A stretch of 64,000 nucleotides of DNA from Clostridium hydrogenum (GCF_021432385.1 NZ_JAEACT010000004.1:310001-374000), one strand, 5' to 3'; shown: positions 7,783 through 16,638, numbered from the stretch's first letter. The notes: generated by a model not told the origin, from the sequence alone. A program made the numbers and translations.

Positions 7783-9303
7783 ATGTACGATGAATTTACA
7801 AACCTAGAAAATTTACAAAAAATAATGCCAGATGCAAACGAGTTTACAATAGAAAGAATTAAGAAGTTAACTAAAATTTGTGAAGCAGGAATTAACCCAT
7901 ACCCATATAAGTATTCTCCTGTAACACACACTAAATATATATGCGAAAATTTTGACTCAATTGACGAGAATAATTTTTTTACTATAGCTGGAAGAGTGAT
8001 GCTTTTTAGAAAAATGGGGAATGCAGCTTTTGCTAATATTTCTGATGAAAAAGGAAATATACAAGTCTACTTTAGTAAATCTAATCTTGGAGAAGAAAGT
8101 TATAAAATTTTAAAGCTTATTGAAACTGGAGATATAATTGGAGTATCAGGTACTGTTTTCAAAACTAAAACTGGAGAAATAACTATAAGAGCTGCTAATT
8201 TTGAGCTTCTTTCAAAATCCATTAGAAACTTACCAGAAAAATATCATGGAATTCAAGATTCCGATTTAAAACAAAGACATCGTTCTCTAGACATGATAAT
8301 GAACCAAGAAGTCAAAGAAAGATTCATTAAACGTTCTAAGGCAATGGCTGCTATTAGAGAATACTTTGCAAGTTTGAACTTTATTGAAATGGACACTCCT
8401 ATATTGGATACTAAATACGGCGGTGGAGAAGCTAAACCTTTCACAACTTTTGTCAATGACTTAGACTCAGAGGTTTATATGACAATTTCCCCTGAAATGT
8501 ATCTAAAAAGACTTATTGTTGGTGGAATTGAGAGAGTTTATACCATCTCAAGGTCTTTTAGAAACGAAGGTATTGACAGAACTCATTACCCTGAATTTAC
8601 TCTACTTGAATGCTATATGTCCTATGCTGATTATAATGATATGATGATTCTTATGGAAAACACATATTCTTACGTTTTTAATAAAGTTAATGGTTCTACA
8701 AAAATTTCTTATGGCAGTGAAACTATAGATTTCAAAGCACCTTGGAGACGAGAAAAAATGTATGATCTTGTAAAAAAAGATACAAGCATCGATGTAGAAA
8801 ATTTATCTAAGGATGAAATTGTGGCTAAAATAAAAGAACTTGAGCTTTTAGTAGAAAAACAAAATGAAGGATTAACTCTAACTCAAAGCTCAAAAGGTGA
8901 ACTTGTACTTAACCTTTTTGAAGAATATTCCGAAAAAAAATTAATTCAACCAACCTTTGTAATAGATTTTCCAGTTGAATCATCACCACTTTGCAAAGTT
9001 CACAGAGATAATCCTGAGCTAATAGAAAGATTTGAACCTTACGCTTATGGAGTTGAATTAGGTAATGCTTACTCTGAATTAAATGATCCCATAAGACAAA
9101 GATCCTTACTTAATGAGCAAGCTTCCAAATTAAGAGCTGGTCTTGAAACAGCAAGTCCTATGGATGAAGAATTTGCTGTAGCAATTGATACTGGAATGCC
9201 TCCAACTGGAGGTCTTGGAATGGGAATTGATAGAATGATTATGTTTTTAACAGGCGCTCAATCAATAAGAGATGTAATTGCCTTTCCTCTTATTAAAAGA
9301 TAA
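7783..9303 (+). CDS. lysS: Lysyl-tRNA synthetase, class II (divergent, T-box controlled)
   Basis: 506 residues. An N-terminal OB-fold anticodon-binding domain (about 60-165; the AGRVMLFRKMG block) is followed by the class II catalytic core. Motif 2 is FRNEGIDRTHYPEF, continuing with LLECYMSYADY, and motif 3 is GLGMGIDRMIMFLTG. It charges tRNA-Lys with lysine. In most bacterial LysRS motif 2 reads RNEG..RHNPEFT.ME.Y, so this enzyme looks divergent, perhaps a second inducible copy beside a housekeeping gene elsewhere. GAAGGA precedes the ATG. The lysine T-box upstream supports the substrate assignment. Confidence 0.9.
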   Translation: MYDEFTNLENLQKIMPDANEFTIERIKKLTKICEAGINPYPYKYSPVTHTKYICENFDSIDENNFFTIAGRVMLFRKMGNAAFANISDEKGNIQVYFSKSNLGEESYKILKLIETGDIIGVSGTVFKTKTGEITIRAANFELLSKSIRNLPEKYHGIQDSDLKQRHRSLDMIMNQEVKERFIKRSKAMAAIREYFASLNFIEMDTPILDTKYGGGEAKPFTTFVNDLDSEVYMTISPEMYLKRLIVGGIERVYTISRSFRNEGIDRTHYPEFTLLECYMSYADYNDMMILMENTYSYVFNKVNGSTKISYGSETIDFKAPWRREKMYDLVKKDTSIDVENLSKDEIVAKIKELELLVEKQNEGLTLTQSSKGELVLNLFEEYSEKKLIQPTFVIDFPVESSPLCKVHRDNPELIERFEPYAYGVELGNAYSELNDPIRQRSLLNEQASKLRAGLETASPMDEEFAVAIDTGMPPTGGLGMGIDRMIMFLTGAQSIRDVIAFPLIKR

Positions 9304-9322
9304 AACACTGAAATGGCTCTGT

Positions 9323-9346
9323 CACACAAAATTATTTTATAAACAA
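9323..9346. repeat. Short dispersed repeat also found at 39341
   Basis: A 19-base block beginning CACACAAAATTATTTTATA, followed after one mismatch by ACAAAT, recurs at 39341-39366. It is preceded in both places by a GGCT-G-C stretch. Probably a remnant of another repeat family; function unknown. Confidence 0.4.
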
Positions 9347-9353
9347 ATATTAA

Positions 9354-9671
9354 ATATTGCGAAGCAAAGTGTAGTGCAAAATCAAATAGCCTTTGGTAGG
9401 TGTAGCAAAATGATGTTAGTGAATAGCATCTTAAAATCTTAAATAAAATTAATAAAACTAAGCGGCAAATTTTTTAAAGCTTAAGAGCTTTAGATAACTC
9501 GCAAAAAGACGCTCAGACAATCTAAATCTCTAAAGCTTTAAAAAATTTTCCACTAAGTTTTATAAAATTTTATTTAAAATATTTTTTCAACGCTATTCCC
9601 TAACATCATTTTTTCCTGCACCTACCAAAGGCTATTTGATTAATCCATTACATCTTTGCTTTACAATATAT
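9354..9671. repeat. Composite family C palindrome (copy C2)
   Basis: A palindrome of about 318 bp between convergent lysS and the dehydrogenase gene. The outer arms pair ATATTGCGAAGCAAAG with CTTTGCTTTACAATAT and AATAGCCTTTGGTAGGTG with CACCTACCAAAGGCTATT. The inner part is a family C hairpin with the conserved loop TAACTCGC...GCTCAGACAA. The outer module also occurs, incomplete, at 42120-42180 and 58141-58175. Confidence 0.75.
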
Positions 9672-9739
9672 AATTATCTTATAACAAATTAATATAGTAA
9701 TTCTAAAGCTTTCAGCAATAAATATTGTTTCTGTACTAC

Positions 9740-9945
9740 ACCAAAATTCCGTAGGCACACTAATATTTTTGATTAATTTACGTCTCTGAAATGGAGCACA
9801 GAAATTAATAATATAGGTTCAAGAATCTTAATGGGCTTACGCCCAAGCCTCTGGTATGTGTTCTTTTCTTAAGCCACTGTAATTGCGAAGTAAGAGCGTT
9901 TTGGAACGATTTAAATAACAGCTTATAAATCTTAGAGGAATATTC
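9740..9945. repeat. Mosaic of repeat fragments
   Basis: Contains part of the AATTCCGTAGG element (9747-9758), a block around GGGCTTACGCCCAAGCCTCTGG (9833-9854) related to 53270-53300 and 58410-58440, and the left half of a family C element (GTAATTGCGAAGTAAGAGCG, continuing GGAACGATTTAAATA) matching 58280-58315. No gene is visible. Confidence 0.5.
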
Positions 9946-10902
9946 TTAAAATTCCACTACATTTTGAGGTTCTCCATCAAGCCATTTGATTATGTTTTCA
10001 AAAGTAATATGCGCTCTTCTAATCATAGCTTCTTTTGTTGCAAAACCTATGTGTGGAGTTAGTACTGCATTTGCTTCTCTAAGTAATGCATACTCCGTAT
10101 CTAGTGGTGGTTCATTATCAAATACATCTATACCTGCTCCTCGTATTTCTCCATTTCTTAAAGCTTCTGCTAAAGCAGTATTATCTACTATAGGACCTCT
10201 TGCTACATTTATAAGTACAGCTGTATTTTTCATAAGTGCAATTTTTTCTTTGCTTATTAATCCCTTTGTCACATCATTTTGTGGAAGGTGAATAGAAACG
10301 ATATCACTCTTAGAAAGCAGTTCATCTAAAGTTACATATTTTACGCCAATTTGTTTTAGCTCTTCTTTTTCACTTCTGTTATAGGCAATTACCTCACATC
10401 CAAAAGCTTTTGCTATTTTACATACAGAAGCCCCAATAGCCCCAGTACCAATTACTCCAAAAGTTTTTCCGTTTAAATCACTTTGAGAATAACCATCTTT
10501 TGTTTTTCCTTCCCTTGTTAATTTATCAAGTGGAACTATATTTCTAAGTACAGACAAAGTCAAGCCAAAAGTTAATTCTGCGACTGATGAAGTGCTGTAT
10601 CCTGCTGCATTTGAAACTGCAACCTGTCTTCCCTTCAACGCTTTTAATTCAACATGATCAACACCTGTAAAGGCTATTGACATCATTTGAAGCTTATCAT
10701 CTGCATTTATCACTTCGGCCTTAAGTGGCATATTCGCTAAAACTATTACTTCTGATTCTTTAACCCTGCTTTTTAAAGTTTCAGTATCTGTAACTTTATT
10801 ATTGTAAATTATAAGTTCATGTCCTCTATCTGTAATTGGTTTTGCAATCTCCCTAAGTTCATCTTCTGAAAGCCCTAACGGCTCTATAACTGATATTTTC
10901 AT
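9946..10902 (-). CDS. D-isomer-specific 2-hydroxyacid dehydrogenase
   Basis: NAD-dependent oxidoreductase interconverting 2-hydroxy and 2-keto acids. The Rossmann motif GVIGTGAIGASV and the catalytic trio are visible: Arg in INVARGPIVD, Glu in FDNEPP, His in TPHIGFAT. The start is ATG 10902, preceded by AGGAGG; the longer reading to 10932 lacks one. About 318 residues, normal for the family. It resembles phosphoglycerate-dehydrogenase-like and glycerate-dehydrogenase-like enzymes but has no ACT or serine-sensing domain, so the substrate is open. It is monocistronic and convergent with lysS. Confidence 0.88.
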   Translation of the reverse strand: MKISVIEPLGLSEDELREIAKPITDRGHELIIYNNKVTDTETLKSRVKESEVIVLANMPLKAEVINADDKLQMMSIAFTGVDHVELKALKGRQVAVSNAAGYSTSSVAELTFGLTLSVLRNIVPLDKLTREGKTKDGYSQSDLNGKTFGVIGTGAIGASVCKIAKAFGCEVIAYNRSEKEELKQIGVKYVTLDELLSKSDIVSIHLPQNDVTKGLISKEKIALMKNTAVLINVARGPIVDNTALAEALRNGEIRGAGIDVFDNEPPLDTEYALLREANAVLTPHIGFATKEAMIRRAHITFENIIKWLDGEPQNVVEF

Positions 10903-11022
10903 TTTGTAACCTCCTAATATATAGATAATCAATTTCCATGTTTTACATTGCCTATAACTATAGTATAATATAAATCTCCTTTAAATAGCAAAAGCACTCT
11001 TAAAAATTTTATACTTATAAAT

Positions 11023-11051
11023 TTGTTTTTAACTTAAATCTATAATATAAT
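11023..11051 (+). promoter_or_regulatory. Promoter of the preQ1 riboswitch-queT transcript
   Basis: TTGTTT at 11023-11028 and TATAAT at 11046-11051 are 17 bp apart, about 75 bp upstream of the preQ1 aptamer. Confidence 0.5.
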
Positions 11052-11085
11052 ACATTAGGAATATATTTTTATGTATTACAACTTT

Positions 11086-11120
11086 AGATATACCATTTCA
11101 AGTTTCACGCTGGTATATCT
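11086..11120. repeat. Minimal family A repeat (internal deletion)
   Basis: AGATATACC at 11086-11094 and GGTATATCT at 11112-11120 are the exact termini of the 98-bp family, separated here by only 17 bases. A separate left-end fragment (AGATAAACC, 11256-11264) follows the riboswitch, so family A sequences flank it on both sides. Confidence 0.6.
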
Positions 11121-11126
11121 TTAATA

Positions 11127-11227
11127 AAGACAGTTCGTTCGTAACCATCCTGTCTATAAACAAAACTAGGGCTTAATTGACTGTGTAGCATTATACAAGT
11201 CTCAATTATGGCGCTTATGCGCTTTTT
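11127..11227 (+). ncRNA. PreQ1-I riboswitch
   Basis: The aptamer is at 11127-11170: stem GACAG/CTGTC, loop TTCGTTCGTAACCATC, and A-rich tail ATAAACAAAACTAGG that closes the H-type pseudoknot. This matches the class I consensus well. A TTGACTG/CAAGTC pairing and a GCGC-TTAT-GCGC hairpin followed by TTTTTT (to 11227) make a plausible terminator. Pre-queuosine-1 would switch off queT, which fits the transporter's role. Confidence 0.88.
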
Positions 11228-11301
11228 TATTTACCTTTTTTTGGTTTATATACAGAGATAAACCGCTTGAAACTTTAAAATTAATTCTATAGGAGACAAA
11301 A

Positions 11302-11781
11302 ATGAACACTAATAAAATTTTTACAACTAAAAGAATTGCATTATCTGGACTCGTAATAGCTCTTTACACAGTTATTATGTACTTTACTCAAGGTTTTGCT
11401 TTTGGACAATATCAAATAAGACTAGCAACCTCATTGTATAGTCTTAGTGCTATAGACCCATTTTTAATAATTCCTCTTGGTATTGCAAATCTTATATCAA
11501 ACACAATCATGGGTGGTATGGGTATTTATGATATTTTGGGTGGTGCTATTGTAGGAATAGTAACTAGTAGTATAGTGTATATTATAAAAAGACTTAAACT
11601 AAATGATATTTTTATAATTATTCCTATAATTCTTGGTCCAGGACTGTTAGTTCCAATTTGGCTTTCCTTTACACTTAATCTTCCTTACAAATTATTAGCT
11701 GTAAGCTTGTGTATAGGCCAAATTATACCATCCATTTTAGGAGTTATTTTATTGAAACAACTTAAAAATAAAGTGATGTAA
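11302..11781 (+). CDS. queT: Queuosine-precursor transporter QueT
   Basis: A 159-residue integral membrane protein, the S component of an ECF transporter for a queuosine precursor (probably preQ1). The family block QIRLATSLYSLSAIDPFLI followed by GG.GIYDILGG is clear, with about five or six helices. It has TAGGAG before the ATG and is controlled by the preQ1-I riboswitch upstream. The ECF energising module (EcfA/EcfT) is not in the window. The last codons and stop lie inside the left arm of a family C repeat. Confidence 0.9.
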   Translation: MNTNKIFTTKRIALSGLVIALYTVIMYFTQGFAFGQYQIRLATSLYSLSAIDPFLIIPLGIANLISNTIMGGMGIYDILGGAIVGIVTSSIVYIIKRLKLNDIFIIIPIILGPGLLVPIWLSFTLNLPYKLLAVSLCIGQIIPSILGVILLKQLKNKVM

Positions 11782-11958
11782 GTGCATTGTGAGATGTTAA
11801 ATAAAATTAATAAATCTAAGATGAAAAATCTTTAAAAGACTAAGAAGTTTCAATAACTCGCATACGCTCAAACAAATTGAAACTTCTAAGTCTTTTAAAA
11901 TTTTCCATCTAAGATTTATAAAATTTTATTTAAATCATCTCACAATGCACTTACATCA
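11774..11958. repeat. Family C long hairpin repeat (copy C3)
   Basis: A 185-bp near-perfect hairpin. Outer arms are TGATGTAAGTGCATTGTGAG and its complement; inner arms contain AAATAAAAT/ATTTTATTT, AATCTAAGAT/ATCTAAGATT and TAAGAAGTTTCAA/TTGAAACTTCTAAG. The loop is TAACTCGCATACGCTCAAAC. It begins inside the queT stop region and lies between queT and queF. Confidence 0.85.
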
Positions 11959-11971
11959 CATTTTACAGTAG

Positions 11972-12008
11972 TTTAAGGAAAAAATTCCTCCGTACCTACG
12001 GAATTTTG
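11972..12008. repeat. 37-bp repeat with an exact inverted copy at 58232-58268
   Basis: The block from TTTAAGGAAAAAATTCC to CCTACGGAATTTTG is identical over 37 bases, in reverse complement, to 58232-58268, and both copies adjoin family C elements. It has a short internal inverted repeat (AAATTCC/GGAATTT). Confidence 0.75.
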
Positions 12009-12093
12009 ATTTAATAAACACCATAAAAAACTTTTCTCAAGTTAATAAATCTACATGGACTAATGTCCAAAAAACTTATAAAGGAGAATTCAT

Positions 12094-12591
12094 ATGGAAG
12101 GTAGAAATGAAAAAGAAAAAGAAGGGATCACACTACTTGGAAATCAAGGAACAAAATATAACTATGATTATAATCCAAAAATTTTAGAGACTTTTGTGAA
12201 TAAGCATCCAAACAATGATTATTTCGTAAAATTTAATTGTCCTGAATTTACAACGCTTTGCCCTATAACTGGTCAGCCTGACTTTGGAACTATTTATATA
12301 TCTTATATTCCAGGAGAAATTATGGTTGAAAGTAAGTCTTTAAAATTATATTTATTCAGTTTTAGAAATCATGGTGATTTTCACGAAGATTGTGTTAATA
12401 TAATAATGAAAGATTTAATCAAACTCATGAACCCAAAGTATATTGAAGTTATTGGAAAATTCAAGCCACGAGGTGGAATTTCAATAGATCCATTTGCTAA
12501 CTACGGTATGGAAGGAACCAAATGGGCCGAAATGGCGGAAAAAAGATTATTTTATCATGACATGTATCCAGAAAAAATAGATAACAGATAA
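12094..12591 (+). CDS. queF: NADPH-dependent 7-cyano-7-deazaguanine (preQ0) reductase QueF
   Basis: Reduces the nitrile of preQ0 to the aminomethyl group of preQ1 in queuosine synthesis; cytosolic. At 165 residues it is the unimodular (YkvM) type. The catalytic Cys lies in [14 protein letters not shown] (about residue 56), and the family block [21 protein letters not shown] is present. The start has AAAGGAG upstream. It follows queT but is separated by about 310 bp of repeats. I see no second preQ1 aptamer in front of it, so its control is uncertain. Confidence 0.93.
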   Translation: MEGRNEKEKEGITLLGNQGTKYNYDYNPKILETFVNKHPNNDYFVKFNCPEFTTLCPITGQPDFGTIYISYIPGEIMVESKSLKLYLFSFRNHGDFHEDCVNIIMKDLIKLMNPKYIEVIGKFKPRGGISIDPFANYGMEGTKWAEMAEKRLFYHDMYPEKIDNR

Positions 12592-12638
12592 TAAATTCAT
12601 TGTACTTTGTATTCTGAAATAAATGGGGGGAATATAAT

Positions 12639-13682
12639 ATGAATAAATTCACTGCTTATATTGGCACATATACTTCTGGTGAAAGCGATGGCATTTACAG
12701 CTTTAAAGTAGATGCTTCATCTGGCAAAACTAGCGATTTAAAATTAGCTGCAAAACTTGAAAATCCTACTTACTTAGCCTTTGATAATAATAATACGCAT
12801 CTTTATTCTGTTGCAAAATCAGATAAATTAGGTGCTGCTGCCGCTTTTTCAATGAACAATGGTAACTTAATTTTTTTGAACTCTGAATGTGCAGATAAAA
12901 ACCCTCCTGCTGAATTAGAAGGTAAACAGCCTTGTCATGTTTACTTAGATAAAGAAAATAAGTATTTGTTTTCTTCAAACTATCATGCAGGAAGAATTGA
13001 GGTTTTTCCTATAAATTCAGATGGAAGTCTTGGCAAAGTCTCGTCTTCTATAGTTCACGCTGGACAAGAAAAAAAGCCTCATGTACACTGTGGGATTGTA
13101 ACACCTGATAATAACTATCTCTGCGTTGTAGATTTAGGTTTAGACAAAGTAATAGCTTATACTTTTAAAAATGGAATATTATCAAAAGTTAATGAGCTCA
13201 ATTTAAAATCAGGCTGCGGACCTAGACACATGACTTTTAGCAAGGATGGAAGATTTGCCTATATATATACTGAGCTTAGTTCTGAAGTAGTAGTTCTAAC
13301 TTATTCGCCTTCAGACTGTTCCTTTAATATATTGCAGTATATATCTTCACTGCCTAAAGATTATACTGGACATAATCAAGGTGCTGCTATTCACATATCA
13401 CCTGATGGAAACTTTTTATATACTTCTAATAGAGGTCATGACAGTATTTCCTGCTTTAAAATAAACACTTCAACAGGAATGCTAGAGCTTTCTTATGTTA
13501 CATCTGTAGAAGGTATTTCACCACGTGATTTTAATATAACGCCTAATGGTAATTTTATTTTAGCTGCAAATCAAGATTCAAATAATGTAACTGTATTTAA
13601 GGTAAATAAAACTTCAGGAGAAATTATGTATATAAATGAAGATATAAAGATAGGAAGTCCTGTTTGCGTAAAAATATTATAA
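12639..13682 (+). CDS. Beta-propeller lactonase (6-phosphogluconolactonase-like)
   Basis: 347 residues in repeated blades (for example GPRHMTFSKDGRFAYIYTEL and ISPDGNFLYTSNRGHDSI), starting with the family motif YIGTYTSG. This is the lactonase (Pgl/YbhE) family, which hydrolyses 6-phosphogluconolactone and related sugar lactones. Many clostridia lack an oxidative pentose-phosphate branch, so the physiological substrate is uncertain. GGGGGG lies upstream of the ATG. It follows queF by 47 bp and may share its transcript. Confidence 0.88.
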   Translation: MNKFTAYIGTYTSGESDGIYSFKVDASSGKTSDLKLAAKLENPTYLAFDNNNTHLYSVAKSDKLGAAAAFSMNNGNLIFLNSECADKNPPAELEGKQPCHVYLDKENKYLFSSNYHAGRIEVFPINSDGSLGKVSSSIVHAGQEKKPHVHCGIVTPDNNYLCVVDLGLDKVIAYTFKNGILSKVNELNLKSGCGPRHMTFSKDGRFAYIYTELSSEVVVLTYSPSDCSFNILQYISSLPKDYTGHNQGAAIHISPDGNFLYTSNRGHDSISCFKINTSTGMLELSYVTSVEGISPRDFNITPNGNFILAANQDSNNVTVFKVNKTSGEIMYINEDIKIGSPVCVKIL

Positions 13683-13751
13683 AAGAAACCCTGAAGCCTA
13701 CAAATAAATACTAATACATATATAAATTTAAAGTAGAAGAAATAATCTCTT

Positions 13752-14450
13752 CTACTTTTCTAAAATCTCCATTAACTTTTTTACTTCACTTATATTTATC
13801 CGTCTTTCCTTAAATGGAAGCTCAATATTTATCTGCTTTTTTAATTTTAAGGGTGGTCCATCAAAAACATATAAGTTATCAGACATGTAAACAGCTTCAA
13901 AAGCATCATGAGTAGTGTAAATAAGAAGTTTGTTATTATTATAACAATATTCTACTATATAATCCATTAATACTTTTTTTAATTCCATCTCTAATGCTTT
14001 AAAAGGCTCATCCATTACAAAAATATCGCCATCATACGCAATTGCCCTTGCTATAGCAACCCTTTGCTTCATTCCTCCGCTAAGCTCTCTTGGAAAGTTC
14101 TTTGCAAACTTAGAAAGCTTAACTAGCTCTATACATTCCTTAGCTTTTTCCTTAGCCTCATTTTTGCCATGACTGCTTTCTAAAACAAATTCAATATTCT
14201 CTTCAACATTTAACCACGGAAGTAATCTATCCTCCTGAAAAACATATGAGAACTTCTTATTTTCCGTGCCCTCTATTTCTCCAGAATTTATATTTTCAAG
14301 TTTAGTAATTATATTCAATAAAGTTGATTTTCCCGAACCTGATGGACCAAAAATACAATGAACCTTATCTGATGAAAAGCTAATATTAAAATTTTTAATT
14401 ACACTTAAGTCATTATAATTTTTTTCAATATTTTTAAGCTTAATTTCCAA
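13752..14450 (-). CDS. ABC importer ATPase (SsuB/TauB-like)
   Basis: Nucleotide-binding subunit of a NitT/TauT-type importer. Walker A GPSGSGKSTL, Q-loop YVFQEDRLLPW, signature LSGGMKQRVAIARA and Walker B DIFVMDEPF are visible. I choose the TTG at 14450, which has AGAGGT a few bases upstream and makes the protein begin LEIKLKNIEKNY, as the family normally does. An ATG at 14528 would add 26 residues and overlap the permease gene by 47 bp. Last gene of the SBP-permease-ATPase operon. Confidence 0.88.
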   Translation of the reverse strand: MEIKLKNIEKNYNDLSVIKNFNISFSSDKVHCIFGPSGSGKSTLLNIITKLENINSGEIEGTENKKFSYVFQEDRLLPWLNVEENIEFVLESSHGKNEAKEKAKECIELVKLSKFAKNFPRELSGGMKQRVAIARAIAYDGDIFVMDEPFKALEMELKKVLMDYIVEYCYNNNKLLIYTTHDAFEAVYMSDNLYVFDGPPLKLKKQINIELPFKERRINISEVKKLMEILEK

Positions 14451-14481
14451 TACTTTTACCTCTTTGCTATCTACTCTAATT

Positions 14482-15234
14482 CTAGTATTTAAATTTATTT
14501 TCCCACACTTTCTTAAAAAGGCTTTCAAAAACGATGCTAATTACTATAACCACAAAGGTCCATGCAAACAATTCACTAGAATCCATATACAACTTTGCAT
14601 TATAGAGTTGTCCGCCTATACTGTATTTAGGGTTACTTAGAACTTCAGCTGCGATACTTGCTTTCCAACCTAATCCTATGCTGCTAACGCAGGCTGTTGA
14701 AAAATAAGGAAAAACAGCAGGCACATATATTTTATTAAATACCACTATTTTTTTTACTTTATACACCTCTGCCATGCTGAGAATATTTTTATCTACATTT
14801 TTTATCCCTTCAACAACATTTGTCCAAATTAATGGAAAACACATGAGAAAACATATAAAAATAGTTACATTATCTGAAGAGAACCAAACTAAGGCTATTA
14901 TTATAAAGGACATTATTGGTGTCGATTTAATTGCAATCACAAGTGGATTTATTAACTCATACATAAAAGCATTTGTGCTGCATACAATTCCAAAAACAAT
15001 TCCTAATACTATAGATATTGCAATACCAGCCAAGGTTCTAAAAATCGAAAAACCAACTGACTGCCAAAAATCGATTTTGAAAATTAATACTTTTAAAGTT
15101 TTAATAACATTAATTGGAGCTGGTACATATAACTCATTATTTATTAATATGTATACCAGCTGCCAAACAATAATCCAAAATGCTAAAACTATAAACTTAT
15201 TTAACCATTTATTTTTCGTAGTAGAAGCCCTCAT
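14482..15234 (-). CDS. ABC importer permease (SsuC/TauC-like)
   Basis: A 250-residue inner-membrane permease with about six helices and the EAA-type loop GLGWKASIAAEVLSNPKY that contacts the ATPase. AGGAGG lies 11 bases before the ATG, inside the 3' end of the binding-protein gene, which it overlaps by 26 bp; translation is probably coupled. It completes an importer for a small organic ion, such as an aliphatic sulfonate or a pyrimidine or thiamine precursor. Confidence 0.88.
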   Translation of the reverse strand: MRASTTKNKWLNKFIVLAFWIIVWQLVYILINNELYVPAPINVIKTLKVLIFKIDFWQSVGFSIFRTLAGIAISIVLGIVFGIVCSTNAFMYELINPLVIAIKSTPIMSFIIIALVWFSSDNVTIFICFLMCFPLIWTNVVEGIKNVDKNILSMAEVYKVKKIVVFNKIYVPAVFPYFSTACVSSIGLGWKASIAAEVLSNPKYSIGGQLYNAKLYMDSSELFAWTFVVIVISIVFESLFKKVWENKFKY

Positions 15235-16219
15235 CTGGTAATTTTCCTCCTACAGACTTAGGATCGAAATCAAATAAAACTTTGTAGAATTGATTCATAA
15301 AGTTTTTTGAATCTTTTGCATCAATATATACAATATTTGAGTATGGAATTGCCTTTTTAGCTATGGCAGCTTTAGGCACAATCTTATACTTTTCAATTAA
15401 GCTTGAAGCTTTATCAACATTTCCATTTACAAAATCCACAGATTTTCTATATTCATCAAGAAACTTGTTCAAATCTTTTTTGTTATTTTCTGCATATTGC
15501 TTTTGAACTATAATACAACCTATTGCAAGTTTACTGTCGCTTCCCATTACTTTATTCCATTCTTTAGTAAGATCAAGAGCAATTCTTAAATTTTTATTTT
15601 TCATCATAGCTGTAGTTACAAAAGGCTGTGGCAATACTGCGATTTTAGTATTTCCTGCTGCCGCTGCTGTGGCTAAATCAGCATGCTGCATTTTATAATC
15701 TATAGTTATATCCTTCGACGGATCTATTCCATTCTTCTTTAATATAGTTTGAAGTGCATAATCTGCTGTAGTTCCCTTCCCACTTGCTCCTATTGTCTTT
15801 CCTTTTAAATCAGCCACAGACTTTATACTATTTCCATCTTCAAGCACATATGTGACACCTAAAGTATTTACGGCTGCAAGTTGAATTTTACCTTTTGTTT
15901 TGTTATATAAAGAAAGAGCTAAATTGGTTGGCACTGCTGCCACGTCTATCTCACCATTAATTATTTTTCCAACTAATTCATCTGGACTATCTGCTAAGGT
16001 AAATTTATAATCCAGTGCTGATTTTTTTTCATCTTCGTCTTGCATTAATTGAACCATTCCCATTCCAGTAGGCCCCTTTAATGCCGCAACACGCATAACA
16101 TCTTTTTTTCCTGCTTCTTTTGTTGTTTTATTTTGTACACTTTCACCACATGCTGTTAATCCTAATATAAAAATTAAAGTAATTAACACTGTAATTATTT
16201 TTTTAGTAAATTTCTTCAT
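15209..16219 (-). CDS. ABC importer substrate-binding lipoprotein (NMT1/SsuA-like)
   Basis: A signal peptide with lipobox LTACG means the mature protein is anchored through a lipidated Cys at about residue 24. The periplasmic-binding fold is recognisable (VAALKGPTGMGMVQLM, INGEIDVAAVPTNLA, LKGKTIGASGKGTT). The start is ATG 16219, preceded by GGAGGGG; upstream in-frame codons extend into repeat sequence and are rejected. First gene of the operon. The ligand cannot be told; similar proteins bind sulfonates, nitrate or thiamine precursors. No riboswitch is seen in the leader. Confidence 0.88.
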   Translation of the reverse strand: MKKFTKKIITVLITLIFILGLTACGESVQNKTTKEAGKKDVMRVAALKGPTGMGMVQLMQDEDEKKSALDYKFTLADSPDELVGKIINGEIDVAAVPTNLALSLYNKTKGKIQLAAVNTLGVTYVLEDGNSIKSVADLKGKTIGASGKGTTADYALQTILKKNGIDPSKDITIDYKMQHADLATAAAAGNTKIAVLPQPFVTTAMMKNKNLRIALDLTKEWNKVMGSDSKLAIGCIIVQKQYAENNKKDLNKFLDEYRKSVDFVNGNVDKASSLIEKYKIVPKAAIAKKAIPYSNIVYIDAKDSKNFMNQFYKVLFDFDPKSVGGKLPDEGFYYEK

Positions 16220-16237
16220 GAAACCCCTCCAATTATA

Positions 16238-16311
16238 TTTATAAACAACTTGGAACTTAAAAATTGCAAATTCCAAGTTGTACATCCACATAGATATATT
16301 ACAACTTTGTT
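16238..16311. repeat. Family A-like short palindrome
   Basis: AACTTGGAACTT at 16248-16259 is inverted as TTCCAAGTTGTACATC at 16271-16286, just upstream of the importer operon. The ends resemble those of the composite repeats at 33601-33730 and 53178-53585. It may be a decayed family A element. Confidence 0.4.
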
Positions 16312-16313
16312 AA

Positions 16314-16469
16314 CTATTTATCAAATAATCCACCTGACTTTTTACTGTTAAAGCCTTTTTGACTACTTCCAATACTCTTGTGTGCTTTCTTTTTCTTTCC
16401 CTGTTGTAATCCCTTATTCTTCTTTTCTTCAATTAGCTTCTTCATTAGTTCAATACTTTTTTCTTTCAT
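16314..16469 (-). CDS. Small basic protein, 51 residues
   Basis: Open frame from ATG 16469 to TAG 16314. The translation starts MKEKSIELMKKLIEEKKNKG and is strongly basic: a predicted helix, a lysine run, then a Gly/Ser-rich tail ending GGLFDK. Such basic peptides with a GLFDK-type end occur as uncharacterised proteins in clostridia; they may bind RNA or ribosomes, which is speculation. No strong ribosome binding site is visible. It is too short for standard ORF cut-offs, but the composition looks coding. Confidence 0.55.
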   Translation of the reverse strand: MKEKSIELMKKLIEEKKNKGLQQGKKKKAHKSIGSSQKGFNSKKSGGLFDK

Positions 16470-16638
16470 AAATTATTTTTAGTGAACAACCTTTATACCT
16501 ATATCACTAAAAATTTTCACATCCTTCCAATATAATATATATATATTATTTCTGTGAACACTATATCATATACAAAGCAGATTTAAAAGAAAAAACTCAT
16601 ACTTAAAAATCCCATTCACTATATAATTAGGCTATATT

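Noticed and set aside
12045-12085. Hairpin GGACTAATGTCC followed by A-rich sequence before queF, considered as a second preQ1 aptamer
   Set aside because: The loop is only four bases and lacks the C-rich preQ1-I loop and pseudoknot tail; no preQ1-II pattern either.
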